Shown here: piece by piece, positions 5,372-11,653 of the stretch
Layout of the letters: every line of letters starts with the position of its first letter
Position numbering within the stretch: the first letter of the stretch is position 1
IMG/VR virus record: IMGVR_UViG_3300042731_002286
Location: 1 to 26,251 of that record
DNA length: 26,251 bases
DNA from: a virus
Strand: one strand, 5' to 3'
Made by a program: the position numbers and the translations under genes
Notes under the pieces: model-generated
Databases searched by the model: none
The model's input: only the letters and a program-made list of their open reading frames with translations
What the model was told of the DNA's origin: nothing

Positions 5372-5885
5372 TGAAATGATAAATACGAAGCATTCAAGCT
5401 TAGAGACATCAACCGACGTGAAAGACACATTAGGTTGGAAAATAGAGTCTCTAAAATCAGATAACCTGCCTACCGATACCGGGATGGCTGACTACATAGC
5501 TTTTTCTATGCAAAACCTTGAGGGACAGCTAAACCAATTCGAATCGGTAAAAAAAGAGATAGCAGATAGAGAAAAGTCAATTAAGGCTCAGATCGAAGCT
5601 ATCAAGGTAGATGGTGCAGCCTTCCTGCTTGATAACGGTATTGAAAAGATAGACGGTGCTATCTGCTCATCGGTATCTGTCACTAAAGCAAAAGAAGAGA
5701 AAACAGAGATTATAGAAGAGAAGGAAGTAAAACTTCTCGTAAGCGAGGAAGAGGTCGAAGAGTTACTGCTTGGTATGGGAATGGCTGAGACTGTAACGGT
5801 TAAGAAAGAAAAAGTAACTAAGGCGCAACCAGCTAAGCTCAAAGTGAACAAAAGGCGTGTTATCACCCCGGAGATAGATGAATGA
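5361..5885 (+). CDS. Gp157-like phage protein
   Basis: 174 residues. Residues about 50-80 are a charged coiled coil (NLEGQLNQFESVKKEIADREKS-type), followed by a beta part with GIEKIDGAICSSVSV, the layout of the siphovirus Gp157 family often found beside recombinases and SSB. After residue 110 the chain is highly charged (EEKTEIIEEKEVK, then VSEEEVEELL) and ends in a basic tail. Family assignment is by pattern only. A strong AGGAGG precedes ATG 5361. Role: accessory recombination or replication factor, inferred from context. Confidence 0.6.
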   Translation: MNNDEMINTKHSSLETSTDVKDTLGWKIESLKSDNLPTDTGMADYIAFSMQNLEGQLNQFESVKKEIADREKSIKAQIEAIKVDGAAFLLDNGIEKIDGAICSSVSVTKAKEEKTEIIEEKEVKLLVSEEEVEELLLGMGMAETVTVKKEKVTKAQPAKLKVNKRRVITPEIDE

Positions 5886-6415
5886 AAATAACACTGATAA
5901 AAGACGGCTCTACATTCCTCCCATACTCAGAAGAGGACGAAGAGAAAGCTAAAGCGTTCAGTAACGCTATCTATGAAGCCGACATAAAGAATATGGATAT
6001 CAGGACCATAAAACAGAATAGTTCCCTTCATAAGCTATTTGATCTAACTGCTGAGGCACTTAATGATGCCGGGATAACTGTCCAAGTTCTGCTTAACAAC
6101 AAACGTGAAGCGAAGGTAAAAAAAGCTTTTGCATGGGCGAAAGACAAACTGTCAATGGTACCAAAGGCTGACATTGTGCTTGATAAGTTGTATGACTTCA
6201 TAATTGGGGCTGAGTCAACTGACCTACCCTGGACTATGCTAAAAGTTAAAGATTTGTTGTGGCGAGAGCTTCAAATTCACGTTACGAACAAAGAAAGCAC
6301 AACGAAGCTAACAAAAAAAGAGATAGACGATGTGTACGAAGTATTCAACCTTGTATTGAGCAGGTATGGTGTGCATATACCGTTCCCAAGCCGTGAATTG
6401 TGGGAGGATAAATAA
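5882..6415 (+). CDS. NinB/Orf-like recombination accessory protein
   Basis: 177 residues. RTIKQNSSLHKLFDLTAEALNDAG near residue 40 resembles the 'RS..QN..LH..' start of NinB-type and related phage proteins. The later part (LPWTMLKVKDLLWRELQ, then NKESTTKLTKKEIDDVYEVFN, and the end YGVHIPFPS) is a conserved block I know from many phages beside annealing proteins. Lambda NinB (Orf) loads recombinases on SSB-coated DNA; the same job here is inferred. It overlaps the upstream gene by ATGA and the downstream gene by one base (TAATG). Confidence 0.6.
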   Translation: MKITLIKDGSTFLPYSEEDEEKAKAFSNAIYEADIKNMDIRTIKQNSSLHKLFDLTAEALNDAGITVQVLLNNKREAKVKKAFAWAKDKLSMVPKADIVLDKLYDFIIGAESTDLPWTMLKVKDLLWRELQIHVTNKESTTKLTKKEIDDVYEVFNLVLSRYGVHIPFPSRELWEDK

Positions 6416-6921
6416 TGATTGACTGGATAGTAGGATGCTACGGGTTCGCTCAAATTGAAATGACAAACGTTAAGCTTATTAATAAAGACGGTTCGCCAAA
6501 GTCGACAAAACATATGAGCTTCGATGAACAAGACGGGATAGCAATTTATAAATGGCTTTCGGAGAAAGTTAAAGGTATTGGTGTTAAAGAGTTGCATGAT
6601 AGAGCTGAAAGAATAAACGAGATGGTTAGGTCGCTTTTGAACGTAGAAGCATATGTTAATAACTATCTATTGTCTATGTTCATGCTTAACGAGTACATTA
6701 ATGAACATGGCACACACACAGAAAAGATGATGATACTGCCTAAAGTAATGAGGCAGATTAACGCTTACGATAGCCTAGAAGGAGAAAAATACCGCATTAT
6801 CGCACGTGATACGTTTAGAGCTTCAAATAACCTTTGGAGGCAATACAATAAACGTCCTCAGTTGTCTGACGAGGTTAGAGATGCTATGTTCTATAAAATC
6901 AAAAGAAAGGTAGCTTTGTGA
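6415..6921 (+). CDS. Hypothetical protein, possibly DNA metabolism
   Basis: 168 residues, mainly helical, basic at the C-terminus (YKIKRKVAL). No motif I can name. It starts within the stop of the NinB-like gene (TAATG) and its own stop overlaps a GTG start, so it is part of the recombination block. A shared job in recombination is plausible from context only. Confidence 0.65.
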   Translation: MIDWIVGCYGFAQIEMTNVKLINKDGSPKSTKHMSFDEQDGIAIYKWLSEKVKGIGVKELHDRAERINEMVRSLLNVEAYVNNYLLSMFMLNEYINEHGTHTEKMMILPKVMRQINAYDSLEGEKYRIIARDTFRASNNLWRQYNKRPQLSDEVRDAMFYKIKRKVAL

Positions 6922-7004
6922 AATACAGACCAATGACTATAATATCAATATGCTTCGAGTTTCCGAGTGTTGAAGCTATGATATTTGAACAAAAATTAAA
7001 GTAG
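6918..7004 (+). CDS. 28-residue microprotein
   Basis: GTG 6918 overlaps the previous stop (GTGA), with AAAGG upstream. The product begins MKYRPMTIISICFEFPSVEA and ends in a basic segment. It may be a real coupled microgene; short length limits confidence. Confidence 0.35.
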   Translation: MKYRPMTIISICFEFPSVEAMIFEQKLK

Positions 7005-7009
7005 AAGTG

Positions 7010-7303
7010 ATGGAAAAATTATATAACGAAAAAGGACAGGTGGCAGTTGCTGTTAGCTATGGATTCGGTGCTGGATGGTCTACATGGAATGATGTTAATC
7101 CTATGGACAAGAGATATAATGAACTCATACTTAATGAAGAGTGGGAAAAAGCAGAAGAACTTGCTGAAAAGGAAGGGCACTATGCCGGAGGATTGTGTAA
7201 ATGCGAAATAGAGTGGGTAAATGAAGGCGTTCAATTCGATATAACAGAATATGATGGTAGCGAATCATTGATGCCCTATAGTGACCTTAGATATAAGGCA
7301 TAA
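7010..7303 (+). CDS. Conserved phage protein with GFGAGWSTWN motif
   Basis: 97 residues. The pattern AVSYGFGAGWSTWN, ELILNEEWEKAEELAEKEG, YAGGLCKCEIEWV and FDITEYDGSESL is one I recognise from a widespread phage family of unknown function. ATG 7010 is used here, though a GTG at 7007 directly before it is also possible; the ribosome site is weak. It is followed two bases later by a basic small gene. Confidence 0.65.
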   Translation: MEKLYNEKGQVAVAVSYGFGAGWSTWNDVNPMDKRYNELILNEEWEKAEELAEKEGHYAGGLCKCEIEWVNEGVQFDITEYDGSESLMPYSDLRYKA

Positions 7304-7305
7304 AA

Positions 7306-7464
7306 ATGAAAGAACGACCAATAATAATAAGAGCAAGGCGCATAGATAATAAGCGCATAGAAGTAAGAGGTGTTATATTTTACGCCAAAGACGAGATCGA
7401 GGCGGTACGAAAGTATCTAAGGAGAAGAAAGCCACGGGAGGTAAAGAGTGAAAGCAACAGATAG
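7306..7464 (+). CDS. 52-residue basic protein
   Basis: Very Arg/Lys-rich (for example RKYLRRRKPREVKSE), with a short beta core IEVRGVIFYA. The composition suggests nucleic-acid binding. The start follows the upstream gene by two bases and the last 17 bases overlap the next gene, which uses a GTG start. Confidence 0.5.
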   Translation: MKERPIIIRARRIDNKRIEVRGVIFYAKDEIEAVRKYLRRRKPREVKSESNR

Positions 7465-7609
7465 AGTCAGAAAAAACAAAGTAGAGATCGCAAGTGAAAA
7501 TCTGTTCGGAGAGCATATCCCGGCAGAAACTCAAAGGCTCAATAAGGCAATAGTCGGGCTTGGCGTGGCGGTGGTTTTGTGCTTGTGGTGGGTTGGTGGT
7601 TCTGCATGA
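7448..7609 (+). CDS. 53-residue tail-anchored membrane protein
   Basis: GTG 7448 has a good ribosome site (GGGAGG). The first 30 residues are soluble and charged; residues about 34-50 (AIVGLGVAVVLCLWWVG) form one membrane helix at the C-terminus. It overlaps the preceding gene by 17 bases and the next by ATGA. Unknown function; its topology would suit a small inner-membrane effector. Confidence 0.5.
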   Translation: MKATDRVRKNKVEIASENLFGEHIPAETQRLNKAIVGLGVAVVLCLWWVGGSA

Positions 7610-7857
7610 AACAGAAATTCATCAGATTTTTAAAAGACAACCACGCGTTCGATGAGTTTAAAAGCGCGACAATGTTCGCAAACAATAGGGCGATATGCGC
7701 GGTATGGAACTTAGTCGAGTTGAAACATGAGATCCTCTCAGATGGTCATGTAATATTCTGGAAGAACGGACTTAGCGACGTGAACTGGGAGAGGCTTGAT
7801 AAAGAGTGGAGAAACTATCTTGACTCGATCGGATACATGAGAAACGTATACACATAG
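7606..7857 (+). CDS. Hypothetical small protein
   Basis: 83 residues from ATG 7606, which overlaps the preceding stop (ATGA). Aromatic- and charge-rich, with helices flanking a central strand. It looks like a small soluble domain (NRAICAVWNLVELKHEIL; FWKNGLSDVNWERLDKEW). No family recognised. An in-frame upstream start at 7579 would overlap the upstream gene further and has no better ribosome site. Confidence 0.6.
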   Translation: MKQKFIRFLKDNHAFDEFKSATMFANNRAICAVWNLVELKHEILSDGHVIFWKNGLSDVNWERLDKEWRNYLDSIGYMRNVYT

Positions 7858-7902
7858 CCGTGCCGGGATGGATTGGCTGAAGAGCATTATTAGGATGTGG
7901 TT

Positions 7903-8715
7903 ATGAAAAACAAATCAAAAAAAAGAAAAGCTCACAATAAGATTGATATAACAGGAAAAAGATTTGGTCATCTTGTTGTTAAATATGAAACCGATAGGGC
8001 ATCTTATTGGTTGTGCGAATGCGATTGTGGCGGTCAAAGGGTTTTGCATACAGGGAAGCTAAGGCACAGGGGTGTTGATAGGTGCAAGGGATGTATGTCA
8101 TTAAAAAAATCATTATCCGCTACAAAGCACGGATCGCGTGGAACAAAATTGTATGGTGTATGGAATACGATGAAGCAAAGGTGCAGCAACCCAAATGTTC
8201 AAATGTACTATAGGTACGGTGGGCGTGGTATTGAAGTTTGCGAAGAATGGAAGAATAGCTTTGAAGTATTCATGGATTTTGCTATAAATAATGGATACGC
8301 AGACGGAATGTCTATCGAAAGATTAGATAACAATAAAGGCTACACACCAGAAAACTGTACGTTTATACCAATATCAGAACAGCCAAAAAACAGAAGTGTT
8401 TGTAAAATATTTGATGAGGATAAGCCAGTAATAATTAAAAAATACAACAATGGTTATTCGCAGTCTCAAATTGCCAAGATGTACAATGTGCATCCAAGCA
8501 GAATAGGACAAATATTAAAAGAATTAGGCATAGAAAGGAGATCAAATGCTATTGCACTAAGAAAATTGTCAGATGAGACTGCACAAAGGATGTGTACAAT
8601 TAGGCAAAACACAGGTAAAAGCTTTAAAGAGATAGGAAAACTATTTAATGTTAGTGGAGAGACGGCAAGAAAAGAAATATTAAATTCACAAAGGACAAAT
8701 AATGGCATACAATAA
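7903..8715 (+). CDS. HNH-type homing endonuclease with zinc ribbon and C-terminal helix-turn-helix repeats
   Basis: 270 residues. The N-terminal domain has Cys at about 38, 40, 42 and 61, 64 (CECDCGG, later CKGC), a zinc-ribbon-like set. Residues about 82-155 (LYGVWNTMKQRC, YYRYGGRGIEVCEEW, MSIERLDNNKGYTPENCTF) match the nuclease core of the gene at 2802. Two helix-turn-helix units follow: GYSQSQIAKMYNVHPSRIGQIL (about 185-206) and SFKEIGKLFNVSGETARKEIL (about 240-260). They should give site recognition. ATG 7903 follows AGGA. Its last 14 bases overlap the start of ssb, in another frame. Likely a selfish homing gene with modular DNA binding; activity unproven. Confidence 0.75.
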   Translation: MKNKSKKRKAHNKIDITGKRFGHLVVKYETDRASYWLCECDCGGQRVLHTGKLRHRGVDRCKGCMSLKKSLSATKHGSRGTKLYGVWNTMKQRCSNPNVQMYYRYGGRGIEVCEEWKNSFEVFMDFAINNGYADGMSIERLDNNKGYTPENCTFIPISEQPKNRSVCKIFDEDKPVIIKKYNNGYSQSQIAKMYNVHPSRIGQILKELGIERRSNAIALRKLSDETAQRMCTIRQNTGKSFKEIGKLFNVSGETARKEILNSQRTNNGIQ

Positions 8716-9232
8716 AGTAATTTTGCAAGGCAATCTTGTACGGGATGTGGAAACCAGGTATTCAACAAGCGGCAGTGCGATAGGGAGCTCTGCAATCGCG
8801 GTAACAAAAAAGTTCAAAAAACAAGACGGCACACAGGCAGAGAAGACACTATTTGTTGATGTTGTTGCTTACGGACGCACAGCTGAGATTATGAACAACT
8901 ACTTACAAAAGGGCAGTAGCGTACTGATAGATGGTGAACTTGAACTTGATCAATGGACGGCACAAGATGGATCGAAGAGATCGAAACACAAAATTAAGAT
9001 TGAAAACCTACAAATGCTAGGCGGTAAAGATAAAACGCAAAACAGCAACGAGGCACCGTCACAAGGGCAATACAGCCAACCGCAACACTCAACAACTCAA
9101 AATCACTGGGATGAGTCAAGCGGGCAGCAGTCACAGCAAGCGGCAATACCTGAGATAGATATTGCTGAGAGCGAAATACCATTCGCACCGATCGGTAGAG
9201 CAGAGGGTGGACATTTCGTCCATATTATTTAG
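8702..9232 (+). CDS. ssb: Single-stranded DNA binding protein, Campylobacterota-like
   Basis: 176 residues. The OB-fold spans about 1-107 (NKVILQGNLVRDVETRY, KKQDGTQAEKTLFVDV, GRTAEIMNNYLQKGSSVLIDGEL, SKRSKHKIKIENLQML). A Gln/Ser-rich linker follows (about 110-148). The C-terminus has PEIDIAESEIPF, the acidic tip that binds partner proteins; it is very close to Campylobacterota SSB tips. Fifteen further residues follow (APIGRAEGGHFVHII), which is unusual because bacterial SSB normally ends at IPF. It protects single-stranded DNA in replication and recombination and probably works with the Rad52-like and NinB-like proteins. ATG 8702 has AAAGGA upstream. Confidence 0.9.
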   Translation: MAYNKVILQGNLVRDVETRYSTSGSAIGSSAIAVTKKFKKQDGTQAEKTLFVDVVAYGRTAEIMNNYLQKGSSVLIDGELELDQWTAQDGSKRSKHKIKIENLQMLGGKDKTQNSNEAPSQGQYSQPQHSTTQNHWDESSGQQSQQAAIPEIDIAESEIPFAPIGRAEGGHFVHII

Positions 9233-9234
9233 AC

Positions 9235-9303
9235 ATGACGCAAGCAAAACAAAACAGAAACAAAGAATCTTCTATATTTTACATAAAAAAGGATGCTTTA
9301 TGA
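9235..9303 (+). CDS. 22-residue possible microprotein
   Basis: ATG 9235, two bases after ssb; the product starts MTQAKQNRNKE and ends at a TGA that overlaps the next ATG (ATGA). The ribosome site is weak. The first 20 bases nearly repeat those of the reading frame at 9463. May be only a spacer. Confidence 0.25.
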   Translation: MTQAKQNRNKESSIFYIKKDAL

Positions 9304-9458
9304 AAAGAAGGATCTATATATTTTTGTTCTTAATGTCTCTACCAATCATTACTATTTCATTTATGGTAGGATGGGCATATAGGGCAATGTTGCACGGATT
9401 TTATGCCGGTGTATACCGCGTTGACGAAATGATTAAAACAGATTTCAATAAAAGGTGA
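9300..9458 (+). CDS. 52-residue membrane protein
   Basis: ATG 9300 follows AAAAAAGGA. An N-terminal MKRR is followed by a hydrophobic helix (about 5-25, IYIFLFLMSLPIITISFMVG) and a short soluble tail. This could be a signal-anchor inner-membrane protein. Unknown role. An upstream start at 9162 would lie in ssb and is not credible. Confidence 0.55.
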   Translation: MKRRIYIFLFLMSLPIITISFMVGWAYRAMLHGFYAGVYRVDEMIKTDFNKR

Positions 9459-9462
9459 GTAA

Positions 9463-9528
9463 ATGATGCAAGCAAAAGAAAACATCCTGCACTTTGCAGG
9501 TATAGGAGAGTTAAGATGGCAGGTATAG
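9463..9528 (+). CDS. 21-residue possible microprotein
   Basis: ATG 9463 (or ATG 9466) after AAGGTGAG. The frame reads MMQAKENILHFAGIGELRWQ and stops inside the next gene. It may serve to couple translation into the gene at 9516. Confidence 0.3.
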   Translation: MMQAKENILHFAGIGELRWQV

Positions 9529-9779
9529 TCATAGTTCCAGGAATGAACAATAAACATTTATACGATTCACTTATGGCTGCTATAGCTACTGACATATGTT
9601 CGGCTACATTTTCTAATAATATTGAGTTGCATAGAAGAAACACTATCCTTATAGATTCAATAGATAACCCTGATTATGCCGTAGAAGATTGTACTAAACC
9701 AAACAGTAACTCATTCCCGTTACATGGGAAAGACCCAAACAAAGTATTTGGTGGGAGAAAGAAAAGGAAGAGCAAATGA
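9516..9779 (+). CDS. Hypothetical protein with basic tail
   Basis: 87 residues. ATG 9516 follows AGGAGAG. The C-terminus (about 70-87) is basic (FGGRKKRKSK), which may bind nucleic acid. The N-terminal half is uncharged and possibly helical. No known family. The stop overlaps the next ATG (ATGA). Confidence 0.55.
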   Translation: MAGIVIVPGMNNKHLYDSLMAAIATDICSATFSNNIELHRRNTILIDSIDNPDYAVEDCTKPNSNSFPLHGKDPNKVFGGRKKRKSK

Positions 9780-9877
9780 AACTAACACTACAAGCAACAG
9801 CCTTCGTCCTCATCGCATCAGCCGTTAGCATCGTTCTCCTGTTCTGTGCTGTTGAGTGGCTGGGAGGTGTGGCGTGA
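9776..9877 (+). CDS. 33-residue membrane microprotein
   Basis: The ATG overlaps the previous stop (ATGA). The product, beginning MKLTLQATAFVLIASAVS, is nearly all one hydrophobic helix with a short polar end. Probable small inner-membrane protein. Confidence 0.45.
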   Translation: MKLTLQATAFVLIASAVSIVLLFCAVEWLGGVA

Positions 9878-9895
9878 CTATAGAAAGGAGTAAAA

Positions 9896-10222
9896 ATGTT
9901 TGGACTATTTAAAAAAGAAAAATGTTTTCCGAGGTTAAAAAGCGAATATAAAATAGGTGACAAGCTATACTATTATTATAAATTCCCAAATAGCGAACCC
10001 TACAATGGGAGGGAATCAGTAGTAACATTCATCGTTGAAAAGATTCACTTCCAAGTAGAACTCATGAGTGAAACTTCTTTTATAGCAAATGTGCAGTATG
10101 AGGGTGGTAAATTTGGGACAAACTACTACGGTATTGCCCCATCAAATTTAGTAGCTAAAAGCTATGAAGAACTCGCTGTAAAGTTATTATCTTCTGGTTA
10201 TTGTCTACCAAAACAAGAATAG
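9896..10222 (+). CDS. Hypothetical protein, last full early gene
   Basis: 108 residues with a strong ribosome site (AAAGGAG, then TAAAA before ATG 9896). The first part reads as a small beta barrel (YKIGDKLYYYYKF, ESVVTFIVEKIHFQVELM), the end is helical. The pattern 'IGDKLYY' at the start is common in small phage beta domains, but gives no function. Confidence 0.65.
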   Translation: MFGLFKKEKCFPRLKSEYKIGDKLYYYYKFPNSEPYNGRESVVTFIVEKIHFQVELMSETSFIANVQYEGGKFGTNYYGIAPSNLVAKSYEELAVKLLSSGYCLPKQE

Positions 10223-10244
10223 GTTTGAGAGAAAGGAGTAACCC

Positions 10245-10289
10245 ATGCAAACACTAACAACAGCAAAGATAGCACGGCGGTTTGGTTAG
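10245..10289 (+). pseudogene. 14-residue remnant of an HTH/excisionase-like gene
   Basis: A very good ribosome site (AAAGGAG) precedes ATG 10245. The frame reads MQTLTTAKIARRFG and stops at 10289. 'LTTAKIARRFG' is the classic opening of a MerR/excisionase-type helix-turn-helix. It stops exactly at the junction with the convergent late genes, so it may be the 5' scrap of a gene cut off by recombination. Short length keeps this tentative. Confidence 0.35.
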
Positions 10290-10300
10290 TTAAACCAACC
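10279..10300. other. Hairpin at the convergent junction
   Basis: GGTT and GGTT (10279-10282, 10284-10287) pair with AACC and AACC (10293-10296, 10297-10300) around a five-base loop, with one bulged T. It covers the stop codons of both converging reading frames. Neither strand has a T-run next to it, so I cannot call it an intrinsic terminator, though it may help to stop transcripts from both sides. Confidence 0.3.
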
Positions 10301-10850
10301 TCGCACGTCTCCTCCACCCATTAAGCGCCCATGCCAGCCGAGGCGCTATCTCCACAAGACTCTCATAGAATGACACCTCATACTTATCCCAGAGATCGCT
10401 GAATTTTTCATCCGGGAATGCGTTGAGTTTTGTGAGTGACTCTACTCCAATGATACCGTCAACTTTAGCGCCAACGATGCGCTGGATCGCTTTGACTGCT
10501 TTCTTTTTTCTACCCATGCCAACATTGATTATAAACACCATGATCTCCGCGGCTTTGTGGGTGCTCTCGACGTATTGAAGACCCATTGGGTTATAGAAGT
10601 TTGCGCGATACCATGCCAGCACGTCGGTATAGATTATCTGATTTTTAGCTATTATCCTGCTCGCCTGCTTTGTGCTTTTTGAACCTCTAATGATGTCGCG
10701 TGCGATCTTCCATGATGGGAGTTTTATATAGGGGTAGATCCCGTAGAGGGTGTAATTGCTCTCTTTTTTGTTGTAATGCAGCACCTTCTCCGGGTCGTTG
10801 TTATGCTCAGCTTCAAAAACAGTTTTCATCACTTCTCTGAAATTTGCCAT
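10290..10850 (-). CDS. Endolysin: GH108-type muramidase with peptidoglycan-binding C-terminus
   Basis: 186 residues from ATG 10850. The N-terminus MANFREVMKTVFEAEHNNDP resembles the start of glycoside hydrolase family 108 muramidases, with the Glu of EAEHNNDP in the place of the catalytic Glu of the usual 'HEGGY.NDP' motif; GG-Y is lost. A YGI motif follows near residue 40. The second half (IVGAKVDGIIGVESLTKLNAFPDEKFSDLW) matches the C-terminal peptidoglycan-binding domain of this family. It should cleave peptidoglycan in the periplasm at lysis; no signal peptide is visible, so a holin should be needed. I chose ATG 10850 for its spacing from GAGGGG; ATG 10853, overlapping the upstream stop, is nearly as good. 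Confidence 0.75.
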   Translation of the reverse strand: MANFREVMKTVFEAEHNNDPEKVLHYNKKESNYTLYGIYPYIKLPSWKIARDIIRGSKSTKQASRIIAKNQIIYTDVLAWYRANFYNPMGLQYVESTHKAAEIMVFIINVGMGRKKKAVKAIQRIVGAKVDGIIGVESLTKLNAFPDEKFSDLWDKYEVSFYESLVEIAPRLAWALNGWRRRARLV

Positions 10851-11035
10851 CATATCCCCTCGATGTTCACTATCGTTTCGCGCACGCCGTCGGTCTTGAA
10901 GTCCTTGACAATATCTATCTTTACCCCATCTACCCAGCAACAGTCTTTAGCATTTTCAAGTGCATTGATTATCTCATCCCTGATGTATATTTCAGTGATG
11001 TGTTTGCCGTGTTGATTTTTTATTTCATGGATCAC
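10850..11035 (-). CDS. Small hypothetical protein in the lysis region
   Basis: 61 residues, acidic and probably beta-alpha-beta (ITEIYIRDEIINALENAK; WVDGVKIDIVKDF). GTG 11035 is supported by AAGGAGG six bases upstream. It follows the upstream gene without a gap. No family recognised. Confidence 0.6.
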   Translation of the reverse strand: MIHEIKNQHGKHITEIYIRDEIINALENAKDCCWVDGVKIDIVKDFKTDGVRETIVNIEGI

Positions 11036-11365
11036 TTACGTCCTCCTTGTCATAATGCTTATGTCTAAGTATGCGCCATTTCCAACCTGTATAGAGTATG
11101 AATGTCTACCGTGAGGTTTTTCTTCAGGTCCGTCAATTTCTGCTTTTTTATGAAAAGATATACCCATTACAGACGCTACATATTTCGCGAGGCTTTGTAC
11201 CAATTCATCTTCTGTGTTAGCTTCATCTATCCACGGTATTGCCACTAGGTCAAAATCACGTTGGACCGATCCATGTATAGACAGTGAGTACCCATTATCT
11301 CTTGCTATTTCTGATAGCATAGGGTAAAAAGCTACATACCCTGGCGCGTGAGTAGAATTTTTCAT
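11036..11365 (-). CDS. Conserved phage protein with nucleotidyltransferase-like HGS-RDFD motif
   Basis: 109 residues. It belongs to a small protein family often seen near phage lysis or late genes: FYPMLSEIARDNGYSLSIHGS, RDFDLVAIPW, then PHGRHSYSIQV near the end. 'GS-x-x-RDFDL' looks like the metal-binding motif of nucleotidyltransferase folds (GS, D-x-D), but one cannot say whether it is active. The start overlaps the stop of the 45-aa gene (ATGA). Function unknown; nucleotide transfer is a hypothesis. Confidence 0.65.
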   Translation of the reverse strand: MKNSTHAPGYVAFYPMLSEIARDNGYSLSIHGSVQRDFDLVAIPWIDEANTEDELVQSLAKYVASVMGISFHKKAEIDGPEEKPHGRHSYSIQVGNGAYLDISIMTRRT

Positions 11366-11499
11366 TGTTTATTGTCCTTTGCAAATTTCTCGTTATACTC
11401 TCTGATCTGCTTATTGAGCGCGCGGTTTGCTCTCATGCACTCTTTGAGCTTTAATATCAGCTTCTTCCATGCTTCAAATTTGACTTTAACCATTTTCAT
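11362..11499 (-). CDS. 45-residue basic helical protein
   Basis: ATG 11499 after GAGGTG; a second ATG lies two codons later. The chain is one long basic helix (WKKLILKLKECMRANRALNKQIREYNEKF). It overlaps Rz1 by 14 bases and the next gene by ATGA. It may be a small lysis-region accessory protein. Confidence 0.5.
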   Translation of the reverse strand: MKMVKVKFEAWKKLILKLKECMRANRALNKQIREYNEKFAKDNKQ

Positions 11500-11653
11500 C
11501 GTACACCTCGTATGTCACATTTGCATCAAGAGGAGCAACCTTCCAGGTCTGCATCTCAGGGCATGGAGTCTTGATGTATCGCACCTCCGGCTCACCACAC
11601 CCGCTAATCAAAGATGATAGTATGCACGCCGATAGTATCAGGGACTTCTTCAT
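11486..11653 (-). CDS. Outer-membrane spanin lipoprotein (Rz1-like)
   Basis: 55 residues. It begins MKKSLILSACILSSLISG followed by C19: an N-terminal lipoprotein signal with a lipobox (LISG-C). The mature part is short (about 37 residues) and has the PCPEMQTW motif seen in Rz1-type o-spanins. Its start lies inside the 3' end of the Rz gene in a different frame (50-base overlap), as in many phages. The mature lipoprotein would be anchored in the outer membrane and pair with the inner-membrane spanin to fuse the membranes at lysis. GAGAAG upstream serves as ribosome site. Confidence 0.8.
   Translation of the reverse strand: MKKSLILSACILSSLISGCGEPEVRYIKTPCPEMQTWKVAPLDANVTYEVYDENG

Noticed and set aside
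9208-9230. Hairpin TGGAC/GTCCA followed by TATTATTT at the end of ssb as terminator
   Set aside because: Only five pairs, inside the last codons, and the T-tract is interrupted; genes continue closely behind on the same strand.
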